64,000 nucleotides of DNA from JAWPMT01 sp965242775 (lineage in GTDB: Bacteria > Bacteroidota > Bacteroidia > Cytophagales > Cyclobacteriaceae). The stretch spans positions 1-64,000 of the forward strand of contig CBDETI010000005.1 of NCBI GenBank assembly GCA_965242775.1, in the 5' to 3' direction. The translations under genes were made by a program, and so were the position numbers. Below are positions 52,354-59,531 of this stretch, one piece after another; the stretch's first letter is position 1; each line of letters starts with the position of its first letter. Under the pieces are notes generated by a model. That model saw only the letters and a program-made list of their open reading frames with translations. It searched no databases and was not told the DNA's origin.

Positions 52354-54225
52354 ATGTCAGTAGCAGATATCCAAGTAGAAGAACATCAGGCCCATGATGA
52401 TGGACATCACGATGAGCATCATGAACTAGGGTTTATTGAAAAATATATTTTCTCGACTGATCATAAGACCATAGCCAAGCAATTCCTGATCACAGGGATA
52501 TTGTGGGCGATCATTGGTGTCGCGTTTTCGGTAATATTCAGATTGCAACTTGGTTTTCCGAACATGGATCTGGAGTGGCTTCGTCCAATGTTAGGTAAGT
52601 GGATCACTGCCTCCGGCAAGTTAGACAGTGAGTTTTACCTGGCTTTGGTGACCATGCACGGTACCATTATGGTATTTTTCGTACTAACCGCCGGCTTGAG
52701 TGGTACTTTCAGTAACTTTTTAATACCGCTCCAAATTGGTGCCAGAGACATGGCCTCTGGGTTTATGAATATGCTTTCATACTGGTTCTTTTTCCTTTCC
52801 AGTGTGATCATGTTCATTTCTTTGTTCCTTGAGACAGGACCCGCGGCAGGTGGTTGGACAGTATATCCGCCGTTAAGCGCGTTACCACAGGCGATTCAAG
52901 GTTCAGCGGCTGGGATGACCCTCTGGCTTGTAGCCATGGTATTTTTCATTGCCTCTTCCTTGCTTGGGGGGATCAACTACATTACGACAGTAATTAACTT
53001 AAGAACAGAAGGCATGTCCTTTTCGAGATTGCCACTCACAATTTGGGCATTCTTTATCACGGCAGTCCTGGGTGTTCTTTCTTTTCCCGTATTATTTGCT
53101 GCTGCATTGTTACTTGTATTTGACAGGTCGTTTGGAACCAGCTTTTACCTTAGTGATATTTACATAGGAGGGGAGGCCCTGCCTAATATGGGTGGTAGCC
53201 CAATTCTCTACCAACACTTGTTCTGGTTCTTAGGTCATCCTGAGGTCTATATCGTGATCCTGCCTGCATTAGGGATTACCTCTGAAATTATTGCTACTAA
53301 TTCAAGAAAGCCGATTTTTGGCTATCGCGCCATGATTGGTTCCATGTTGGCAATTGCGTTTCTTTCTTTCATTGTTTGGGCGCACCACATGTTTGTATCC
53401 GGGATGAATCCATTCCTGGGATCAATTTTTATGTTTTTGACACTGATCATCGCTGTGCCGTCGGCGGTGAAGGCGTTCAACTATATTACGACACTTTGGA
53501 AGGGAAATATTGTTTTCACTCCGGCAATGCTCTTTAGTATCGGCTTGGTTTCGTTCTTTGTTTCCGGTGGCTTGACTGGTATTTTCCTTGGGAACAGCGC
53601 GTTGGATATCAACCTTCACGATACGTATTTCGTCGTGGCTCACTTCCACCTCGTGATGGGAAGTGCCTCGGCCTTTGGCCTGGCTGCAGGAGTTTACCAT
53701 TGGTTCCCGAAAATGTTTGGTAGAATGATGGATGCTCGATTAGGGTATGTGCACTTCTGGTCAACTTTTGTTGGTATTTACCTGGTATTCTTCCCTCTTC
53801 ATTATATCGGAATTGCCGGTTTTCCCAGAAGATATTATTCGTTTACAAGTTTCGATGCCTTCAGCACTTTTACCGACCTGAATGCGTTTGTTACGATTGC
53901 GGCAATCGTAACATTTGGCGCGCAATTTATTTTCTTGTTCAACTTTTTCTATAGCATCTTCAGAGGGAAGCTCGCACCAGCGAACCCTTGGAAATCCAAT
54001 ACTCTTGAGTGGACGACTCCAAGGTTCCCTGAGCATGGCAACTGGGTAGGCGCTATCCCAACGGTTTACCGATGGGCCTATGACTACAGTAAGCCGGGCG
54101 CGAAGGATGATTTCATTCCACAGCATATCCCTTTGTCGGAGACACCTGAATCAAACCTTCCAGAGGAAGTTGAACTTGCGAAAACAGAGGATGCAGCGGC
54201 TGTGAAGGCCACCGATGAAGGATAA
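52354..54225 (+). CDS. coxA: Cytochrome c oxidase subunit I
   Basis: 623 residues with about 12-13 transmembrane helices. The N-terminus is His- and Asp-rich. STDHKTIAKQFLITGI, TMHGTIMVFFVLTAGLSGTFSNFLIPLQIGARDMA, and the helix VI motif FWFLGHPEVYIVILPALG are present; GHPEV carries the D-channel Glu of an A1-type oxidase. WAHHMFVSGMNP supplies two CuB His, and HDTYFVVAHFHLVMGSA supplies the heme a3 and heme a His. It starts 6 bases after coxB and overlaps the likely ctaA start by 11 bases. Confidence 0.97.
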   Translation: MSVADIQVEEHQAHDDGHHDEHHELGFIEKYIFSTDHKTIAKQFLITGILWAIIGVAFSVIFRLQLGFPNMDLEWLRPMLGKWITASGKLDSEFYLALVTMHGTIMVFFVLTAGLSGTFSNFLIPLQIGARDMASGFMNMLSYWFFFLSSVIMFISLFLETGPAAGGWTVYPPLSALPQAIQGSAAGMTLWLVAMVFFIASSLLGGINYITTVINLRTEGMSFSRLPLTIWAFFITAVLGVLSFPVLFAAALLLVFDRSFGTSFYLSDIYIGGEALPNMGGSPILYQHLFWFLGHPEVYIVILPALGITSEIIATNSRKPIFGYRAMIGSMLAIAFLSFIVWAHHMFVSGMNPFLGSIFMFLTLIIAVPSAVKAFNYITTLWKGNIVFTPAMLFSIGLVSFFVSGGLTGIFLGNSALDINLHDTYFVVAHFHLVMGSASAFGLAAGVYHWFPKMFGRMMDARLGYVHFWSTFVGIYLVFFPLHYIGIAGFPRRYYSFTSFDAFSTFTDLNAFVTIAAIVTFGAQFIFLFNFFYSIFRGKLAPANPWKSNTLEWTTPRFPEHGNWVGAIPTVYRWAYDYSKPGAKDDFIPQHIPLSETPESNLPEEVELAKTEDAAAVKATDEG

Positions 54226-55241
54226 GGAACGACGCTTTCGGGTTGCTAACCTGGTAACAGTCTTTGCAGTTTTTTTTTCTCATACTGGTGGGTAGTATCG
54301 TTCGGGTAACGGACTCGGGTATGGGGTGTCCTGATTGGCCCAAGTGCTTTGGTGGTTACCTTCCACCGGCCAGTGTTTCGGAGTTACCTGAGGGTTACGA
54401 AGCGCAATTCCGTACCAAACGATTGAAGAAGAATGAACGGCTTTCCGGGCTTTTGCAATCACTAGGGTGGACGAAATTGGCCAATAGGGTGAGAAATGAC
54501 CCGCAGACCTTCGCAACACATGCATATAGTCCTTGGACAGCCTGGATCGAATATGTGAACCGGTTGATTGGCGCCCTTATTGGTTTGTTCATGCTGGTTT
54601 ATACTTACTTTTCATTAGCCTATTGGAATAAGAAGAGGTCAATTACCTTACTTGCGCTGGCCGGACTAGTTCTGGTAATATTTCAGGGATGGGTCGGTTC
54701 GCTGGTTGTTTCTACGAATTTGTTGCCAGGTTTTATTTCTTTTCACATGAGCCTGGCGCTTCTATTAGTTGCTTTCCTGATGCATACGTATTACCAGGCG
54801 ATGGAAAACAAGCCCAGATCCGATGGGTCATTGAGAATGGTGTGCCTCGGGCTTTTTATTTTGGTGCTTCCGCAAATATTACTTGGCGTAAACGTCCGGG
54901 AGGTAGTCGACGGGCTGTTGGATTCGCAAGTACTTCGAGCTGACTTAATAGACGCATTGCCAGCCGTCTTCTACGTCCATCGATCATTTTCTTTGCTGGT
55001 GTTGGTATTGGCCATTTATGGGTTAAGCAGGCTACGAAAGAAGGGATTAAACTCGAGCCTTATTGGTCAATTGTTCATGGTCGGCGTGTATTTGATTTCA
55101 CTTTTGATATTGGGTGGGGCAGGTATGGCCTATTTTGCGATGCCAAAGTTCCTGCAACCCCTGCATTTGCTCTTCTCGTCCGTGCTGTTCGGAGTGCTTT
55201 ATTTCTTAGTTTTGCTGTCAAGAAGAAACGTAGCCAATTGA
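54215..55241 (+). CDS. ctaA: Heme A synthase CtaA/COX15, with a frameshift in a T9 run
   Basis: The gene is split by a one-base excess in nine consecutive T (54270-54278). From ATG 54215 the first frame reads MKDKERRFRVANLVTVFAVFF and then stops 18 bases later. With eight T it would continue as L-I-L-V-G-S-I-V-R-V-T-D-S-G-M-G-C-P-D-W-P, the normal COX15 helix I and Cys loop. The rest is full length with eight helices: FATHAYSPWTAWIEYVNRLIGALIG, FHMSLALLLVAFLMHTY, VHRSFSLLVLVLAIYG, and a final LQPLHLLFSS. It hydroxylates heme O to heme A. The restored length is about 341 residues. Confidence 0.85.
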
Positions 55242-56125
55242 TATCAGACTCTTCCATATCGGTCGCCACAAAATCAAAAGTTCAAACCTATTTTGAGCTA
55301 CTGAAACCCAGGTTATCTGGTTTGGTAGTATTTTCTTCGGCATTCGGCTACATGCTTGCCAATAGGTCATTGCTGGATTGGGAGCGATTTGTGTTATTCC
55401 TTGTTGGAGGTTTTTTCATAAGTGGGGCCTCTGTAACTATCAATCAGATATTGGAGGGTAACTTGGACAAACTGATGAAGAGGACCAGCGCTCGCCCGAT
55501 ACCCACAGGGCGGGTTACGTCCAGGGAAGCGATGGTTTTGGTTGGCATTCTGATACTGATCGGAACTGGCTTGCTGCTGTGGAGTTCTAACTGGTTCACA
55601 GTTGGTATTTCATTGCTTTCGTTGCTGCTCTATGCTTTTGCATATACACCATTGAAAAGAGTTGGACCCATTGCCGTATTTGTTGGGGCGATTCCGGGCG
55701 CCTTGCCTCCCCTTATCGGATGGGTGGCGGCTACCGGACAGCTGAGTCATGAGGCATTGATCATATTTGGTATTCAGTTTATTTGGCAGTTTCCTCATTT
55801 CTGGGCTATTGCCTGGGTAGCCGATGAGGATTACAAAAACGCCGGTTTCAAGTTGCTGCCTGGTGGTGGTACAAAGGACCTGAATACGGCGATAAATATC
55901 ATGGTCTATACCTTGTTCCTGCTGCCACTTGGACTGTTGCCTAGCTACTTCGGTCTGACAGGCCTAACCAGTGGTATAGTGGCTACTGTTTGCGGTGTGC
56001 TGTTTTTGGCACAGACCTTTCAGCTGCTCAAGGATAATTCGCGAAAGTCGGCGTTGAGAATCATGTTTGGCTCGTTTGTCTACCTACCGATTGTACAGAT
56101 AGCTTATTTGTTAGATAAAATTTGA
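55238..56125 (+). CDS. ctaB: Protoheme IX farnesyltransferase (heme O synthase)
   Basis: 295 residues; a UbiA-superfamily prenyltransferase with about nine helices. Substrate motifs are YFELLKPRLSGLVVFSSAFGY, N-Q-I-L-E-G-N-L-D-K-L-M-K-R-T-S-A-R-P-I-P (the N-x3-D-x2-M-x-R-T prenyl-binding box), and YTPLKRVGPIAVFVGAIPGALPPLIGW. FPHFWAIAWVADEDYKNAGFKLLP is the second Asp-rich motif. It makes heme O for CtaA. The start codon is TTG, overlapping the ctaA stop as TTGA; no ATG precedes the conserved region. Confidence 0.96.
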   Translation: MISDSSISVATKSKVQTYFELLKPRLSGLVVFSSAFGYMLANRSLLDWERFVLFLVGGFFISGASVTINQILEGNLDKLMKRTSARPIPTGRVTSREAMVLVGILILIGTGLLLWSSNWFTVGISLLSLLLYAFAYTPLKRVGPIAVFVGAIPGALPPLIGWVAATGQLSHEALIIFGIQFIWQFPHFWAIAWVADEDYKNAGFKLLPGGGTKDLNTAINIMVYTLFLLPLGLLPSYFGLTGLTSGIVATVCGVLFLAQTFQLLKDNSRKSALRIMFGSFVYLPIVQIAYLLDKI

Positions 56126-56127
56126 AG

Positions 56128-56709
56128 ATGGAGAATAGTGGGATTTTAACAGTGGCAGGAAGGGTGAGGTCCATGAACCCAAAGAAGTTTGCGCTTTGGA
56201 TCTTTATGATTTCGGTGTTGATGATATTCGCCTCGTTGACCAGTGCCTACATTGTGAAAAAAGCGGAAGGGGATTGGCTGCTTATAGAGTTTCCCCAAAT
56301 GTTTAAGATTACGTCATTGCTTATCATTTTAAGCAGTGTCAGTATGCACTTTGCTTATTTGTCGGCGAAGCGCAACAATATCCAAAACATTCGCATCGGG
56401 CTTGCTATCACAGGCGTGTTAGCAATAGCATTTTCACTGGGTCAGTATCTCAGCTGGGGTGAATTAGTGGAACAAGGAGTATTTTTTGTTGGTAATCCGG
56501 CTGGATCCTTCATTTATGTATTTACCGGGTTACACGTTGCACACCTTTTGGGAGGGCTGATATTTCTGCTAATAGTAGTGCGGAGAGCCTTTGCTTACCG
56601 GGTCCATAGTAAGAATATGCTTAGTATCGAGCTCTGTGCAACGTATTGGCACTTCCTGGGTGGACTTTGGTTGTATTTGTATATATTTTTGATTGTAAAT
56701 AATTCTTAA
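56128..56709 (+). CDS. Cytochrome c oxidase subunit III (first copy)
   Basis: 193 residues from ATG 56128; a TTG at 56122 that overlaps the ctaB stop is also in frame. Five transmembrane helices of the heme-copper oxidase subunit III family are visible. NPKKFALWIFMISVLMIFASLTSAYIVKK, SFIYVFTGLHVAHLLGGLIFLLIVV and the closing CATYWHFLGGLWLYLYIFLIV are typical. Bacteroidota caa3 clusters often carry two divergent subunit III genes in tandem, as here. It is shorter than the second copy. Confidence 0.9.
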   Translation: MENSGILTVAGRVRSMNPKKFALWIFMISVLMIFASLTSAYIVKKAEGDWLLIEFPQMFKITSLLIILSSVSMHFAYLSAKRNNIQNIRIGLAITGVLAIAFSLGQYLSWGELVEQGVFFVGNPAGSFIYVFTGLHVAHLLGGLIFLLIVVRRAFAYRVHSKNMLSIELCATYWHFLGGLWLYLYIFLIVNNS

Positions 56710-56722
56710 CCTAAACGCTTCT

Positions 56723-57472
56723 ATGTCTAGTACAGCAGTCGTTGTTGACGAATCTAAAAAGGGCCTGTGGGCAGGTGGGCTAGAGCCCATGAAGGCGAGC
56801 TATGGAAAGCTAATGATGTGGTTTTTTCTGCTCTCCGATGCTTTTACGTTTTCGGCCTTACTAATTACTTACGGAGTGATCCGTTTCAGCCATCCAGCGT
56901 ATGACGGAGCTGTTGAAGATTTCGTCTTCTCTCAGGCTTACTGGCCTATCCCAGAGAAGGTGTTTGAGGCGGTGCCATTTCTACATGGGGTTGAAGCACC
57001 TTTGGTTTTTGTGGGGATTATGACATTCATACTCATCCTGAGTAGCGTTACCATGGTTCTCGCGGTTGAGGCCGGAGAGCGTATGGATCGCAGGGATGTT
57101 GAGAAATGGATGCTGTGGACCATAGTTGGTGGATTGATGTTCCTCGGCTGTCAAGCGTGGGAATGGTCTCACTTTATTCATGGTACCGAAGGCGGGGGCC
57201 GGTTACTAGATGGCACGCTGGCATTCGGTGCCAGTTTGACCCAAAACCAATACGGCCCATCCAATTTTGCAGCGTTATTTTTCTTTATCACAGGCTTTCA
57301 TGGGTTCCATGTTTTCAGTGGCGTGGTGATCAACTTTGTCATATTCTATCAAGCTGTCGTGGGCAAATTGGAGCGGAGGGGCCACTACGAAATGGTTGAG
57401 AAAGTCGGCCTTTACTGGCACTTCGTCGATCTGGTCTGGGTCTTTGTATTTACATTCTTTTATCTGGTATAA
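56723..57472 (+). CDS. coxC: Cytochrome c oxidase subunit III (second copy)
   Basis: 249 residues, 13 bases after the first copy. Helices include KLMMWFFLLSDAFTFSALLITYGVIRF, FILILSSVTMVLAVEAG, FLGCQAWEWSHFI and FALLFFFITGFHGFHVFSGVVINFVIFYQAV-like segments. It ends in VEKVGLYWHFVDLVWVFVFTFFYLV, the signature YWHFVDxVWxxxF of subunit III. The length and signature make this the canonical subunit III. Confidence 0.95.
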   Translation: MSSTAVVVDESKKGLWAGGLEPMKASYGKLMMWFFLLSDAFTFSALLITYGVIRFSHPAYDGAVEDFVFSQAYWPIPEKVFEAVPFLHGVEAPLVFVGIMTFILILSSVTMVLAVEAGERMDRRDVEKWMLWTIVGGLMFLGCQAWEWSHFIHGTEGGGRLLDGTLAFGASLTQNQYGPSNFAALFFFITGFHGFHVFSGVVINFVIFYQAVVGKLERRGHYEMVEKVGLYWHFVDLVWVFVFTFFYLV

Positions 57473-57490
57473 TTTCTTTTGCAGAATAAC

Positions 57491-57820
57491 ATGGAACAAA
57501 CAACAGAAATCGAAGTAAAGCCGGTCAATAAGGACAAAATTAGAACCTTTATCAGGGTCACTTTGTACCTGGCTGCTATCACTGCATTGGAATTCGCCAT
57601 TGCTTTTACTGTACCCCATGCATACAAATGGGTACGGATTGTGGTTTTCATTGTACTTACAATCTTTAAGGCATATTATATCGTTTCGGAATTTATGCAC
57701 CTGGGGCATGAGAAAAGATCGTTGAAAATGAGCGTCGTTTTGCCGATGCTGTTCATCGTCTTTTTAATTTTCATTCTCCTGTTTCAAGCTGACGCTATCT
57801 ACGAGGTTCTGAATTCGTAA
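57491..57820 (+). CDS. Cytochrome c oxidase subunit IV (caa3-type, CoxD/CtaF-like)
   Basis: 109 residues from ATG 57491; a TTG four codons upstream is possible. It has three transmembrane helices: FIRVTLYLAAITALEFAIAF, VRIVVFIVLTIFKAYYIVSEFMHLGHEKRS, and VVLPMLFIVFLIFILLF. The AYYIVxxFMHLxxE segment is the family signature of prokaryotic subunit IV. It is a small structural subunit of the oxidase. Confidence 0.9.
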   Translation: MEQTTEIEVKPVNKDKIRTFIRVTLYLAAITALEFAIAFTVPHAYKWVRIVVFIVLTIFKAYYIVSEFMHLGHEKRSLKMSVVLPMLFIVFLIFILLFQADAIYEVLNS

Positions 57821-57821
57821 T

Positions 57822-58232
57822 TTGAGCAGGGCAATTGTTAAGTCGGCGTTGCTGACAATAATATTTGGGGTACCCGTTTGTTGGTACCTTTTTTTACAAT
57901 TCTTCGGGCAAAATGAGTTTTCACTTCCGAGGTTGTCTAATTCACCAATCTGTGAATTAGAAGGTCCAGGTATTTTTGTTTTACTCCATAGTGATCCTGC
58001 TGCCGCAAATCACCTGAATAGACTGGAACAAAACGCCTTCACCAGAGATTATATTAAGAAAGAGCAAGTTGGTGTGGTTTGCACTGAGGTGAACTTACCG
58101 CTGTTGTTCATTGATGAAGAGGGTTATCTGTTGGGTAAATATGATTTTAGTGTGGTGGAAGTAGATCGCCTTATTACGGAAGTGGAGCTTTATAAAAAGA
58201 TTTTGGAAGATGGAGCCAGTCTTGACCAGTAA
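57822..58232 (+). CDS. Short SCO-like thioredoxin-fold protein lacking copper ligands
   Basis: 136 residues from TTG 57822, one base after the subunit IV stop. An N-terminal membrane anchor (IVKSALLTIIFGVPVCWYLFLQFF) is followed by a reduced thioredoxin-like domain. The C-terminal block PLLFIDEEGYLLGKYDFSVVEVDRLITEVELYKK matches the SCO pattern of (F/L)-(I/V)-D-x-x-G-x-(I/L)-x-G-x-Y-D and the following Leu-rich helix. The position, between subunit IV and DUF420, is where SCO usually lies. The C-x3-C and downstream His copper ligands are absent, and it is about 80 residues short. It may be a degenerate SCO with a non-metal role. The assignment is moderate. Confidence 0.55.
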   Translation: MSRAIVKSALLTIIFGVPVCWYLFLQFFGQNEFSLPRLSNSPICELEGPGIFVLLHSDPAAANHLNRLEQNAFTRDYIKKEQVGVVCTEVNLPLLFIDEEGYLLGKYDFSVVEVDRLITEVELYKKILEDGASLDQ

Positions 58233-58794
58233 TAACCAAAGTCGCTGGACAATTATTTTGGTCTCAGTGGTTATTCCATTAGTCGTGGCTTTGTTGTTGT
58301 TTACTCCAGCGAAGTTTGATGCCGGTACTTGGGTGTATGAGTTGCCAACGGTTAATGCCATCTTGAACTCTTTGACGAGTGTTTTACTGGTGTCAGCCTT
58401 GATAGCGATAAAACTTAAAAATATTAGCCTGCATAGGTCGCTTATGACCTCTGCACTTGTTCTTGGCATTCTATTTCTGGTTAGCTACGTCTTGTATCAT
58501 GCTTCTGCGCCATCTGTCAAGTTTGGAGATGCAAATTTCGATGGGGCCGTAGACAGTTCGGAGTTGTTGGCGGTGGGGTCCAAAAGGGCATTTTATTTCT
58601 TTGTTTTGATTTCACATATCCTGCTTTCAATTGGAGTAGTGCCTTTTGTGTTGTTTGCTTTTTACTATGCACTGACCGGTAGAATTGAAAAACATAAAAA
58701 GCTGGTAAAATGGACCTTTCCGGTCTGGTTATATGTTTCAGTAACGGGAGTAATTGTGTATCTCCTGATTAAGGAATACTATCCTTGGGGTTAA
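58210..58794 (+). CDS. DUF420 membrane protein (CtaM-like oxidase assembly factor)
   Basis: 194 residues with five transmembrane helices. DUF420 blocks are LPTVNAILNSLTSVLLVSALIAIKLKNISLHRSLMTSALVLGILFLVSYVLYH, YFFVLISHILLSIGVVPFVLFAFYYALTGRIEKHKKLVKWTFPVWLYVSVTGVIVYL. CtaM-type proteins assist aa3-oxidase maturation. The loop between helices 3 and 4 carries D-A-N-F-D-G-A-V-D-S-S-E (residues 107-118), an EF-hand-like calcium loop. The start overlaps the SCO-like gene by 23 bases, so the genes are co-translated. Confidence 0.9.
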   Translation: MEPVLTSNNQSRWTIILVSVVIPLVVALLLFTPAKFDAGTWVYELPTVNAILNSLTSVLLVSALIAIKLKNISLHRSLMTSALVLGILFLVSYVLYHASAPSVKFGDANFDGAVDSSELLAVGSKRAFYFFVLISHILLSIGVVPFVLFAFYYALTGRIEKHKKLVKWTFPVWLYVSVTGVIVYLLIKEYYPWG

Positions 58795-58804
58795 ATTTGA
58801 AGAG

Positions 58805-59006
58805 ATGAGGAAAGCTTACCTTCTGATCCTGGTATATCTGATTCCACTGGCAATGCATGCTCAATGCGCCATGTGTCGGACGCAGGTGGTGAATAATGTA
58901 AGTCACGGCGAGACATCTTTGGCAGCCGGACTCAATCTCGGTATCCTTTACCTGTTTTTTTACACCGTATGTACTCATAGGTGTAGTAGTGTTTTTTGTG
59001 GTTTAG
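58805..59006 (+). CDS. Small exported membrane protein with CxxC, frameshift in a T7 run
   Basis: The frame from ATG 58805 encodes a signal peptide and M-H-A-Q-C-A-M-C-R-T-Q-V-V-N-N-V-S, a conserved short Bacteroidota protein found between DUF420 and DUF983. After GILYLFF the frame becomes nonsense (Y-T-V-C-T-H-R). Removing one T from the T7 run (58955-58961) restores T-P-Y-V-L-I-G-V-V-V-F-F-V-V and a stop at 59004-59006. That gives a second helix and a normal length of about 66 residues. If read without a shift, the frame runs on into the DUF983 gene and stops at 59167. Confidence 0.65.
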
Positions 59007-59020
59007 AAATAGCAAGGTCA

Positions 59021-59399
59021 ATGAGCGAAAGGAAAGCGTTATCAGCCGTATTAAGCGGCAAATGTCCGAGATGTAGGAAAGGTGATGTGTTTAGTCACCG
59101 TACCTGGAACCTGAAAAGGTTTACCTCTACCCATCAGCAGTGCCCTCATTGTGGTTTGCAGTATTGAGCAGGAGCCAGGCTTCTTTTATGGTGCCATGTA
59201 TGTGAGTTATGCCTTTTCTGTTGGTGTATTTATTGGTACGGTCCTGTTGCTTTACATCTTCGCAAATGACCCGGACTTGATTGTTTATATCCTTAGCGTG
59301 GCCCTGATATCGGCTATCACTTACCCAATTAATTTCCGACTAAGCAGACTGGTCATGTTGTATCTCTTCAGTGGCGTTCGTTACGACCCGGCGAGATAG
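59021..59399 (+). CDS. DUF983 zinc-ribbon membrane protein, with a frameshift
   Basis: The gene starts at ATG 59021 with M-S-E-R-K-A-L and the zinc-ribbon GKCPRCRKGDVF ... CPHCGLQY, the DUF983 opening. A stop (TGA, 59165-59167) interrupts it exactly where the family continues. Dropping one T of TATTGA (59164-59165) restores E-Q-E-P-G-F-F-Y-G-A-M-Y-V-S-Y, the family's hallmark, and two transmembrane helices up to the stop at 59399. The restored protein is about 125 residues, a normal length. DUF983 function is not known. Confidence 0.75.
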
Positions 59400-59531
59400 A
59401 GACAGTTTCCTTAATTTCATGTTATGAAAAATGAGCATGGAACAAGAAAATGCATTTAAAGCTGGGAGAGCTGGCTTTCATCGAATTTTCGTACTGACTC
59501 ACTGCTAGCAATTTAAAGTGTACACACATTC

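Noticed and set aside
54215..59399. ctaA, the small membrane protein and DUF983 as decayed pseudogenes
   Set aside because: Each half is well conserved, with only a single one-base offset and no other damage, and the surrounding operon is intact; error, slippage or recoding fits better than decay.
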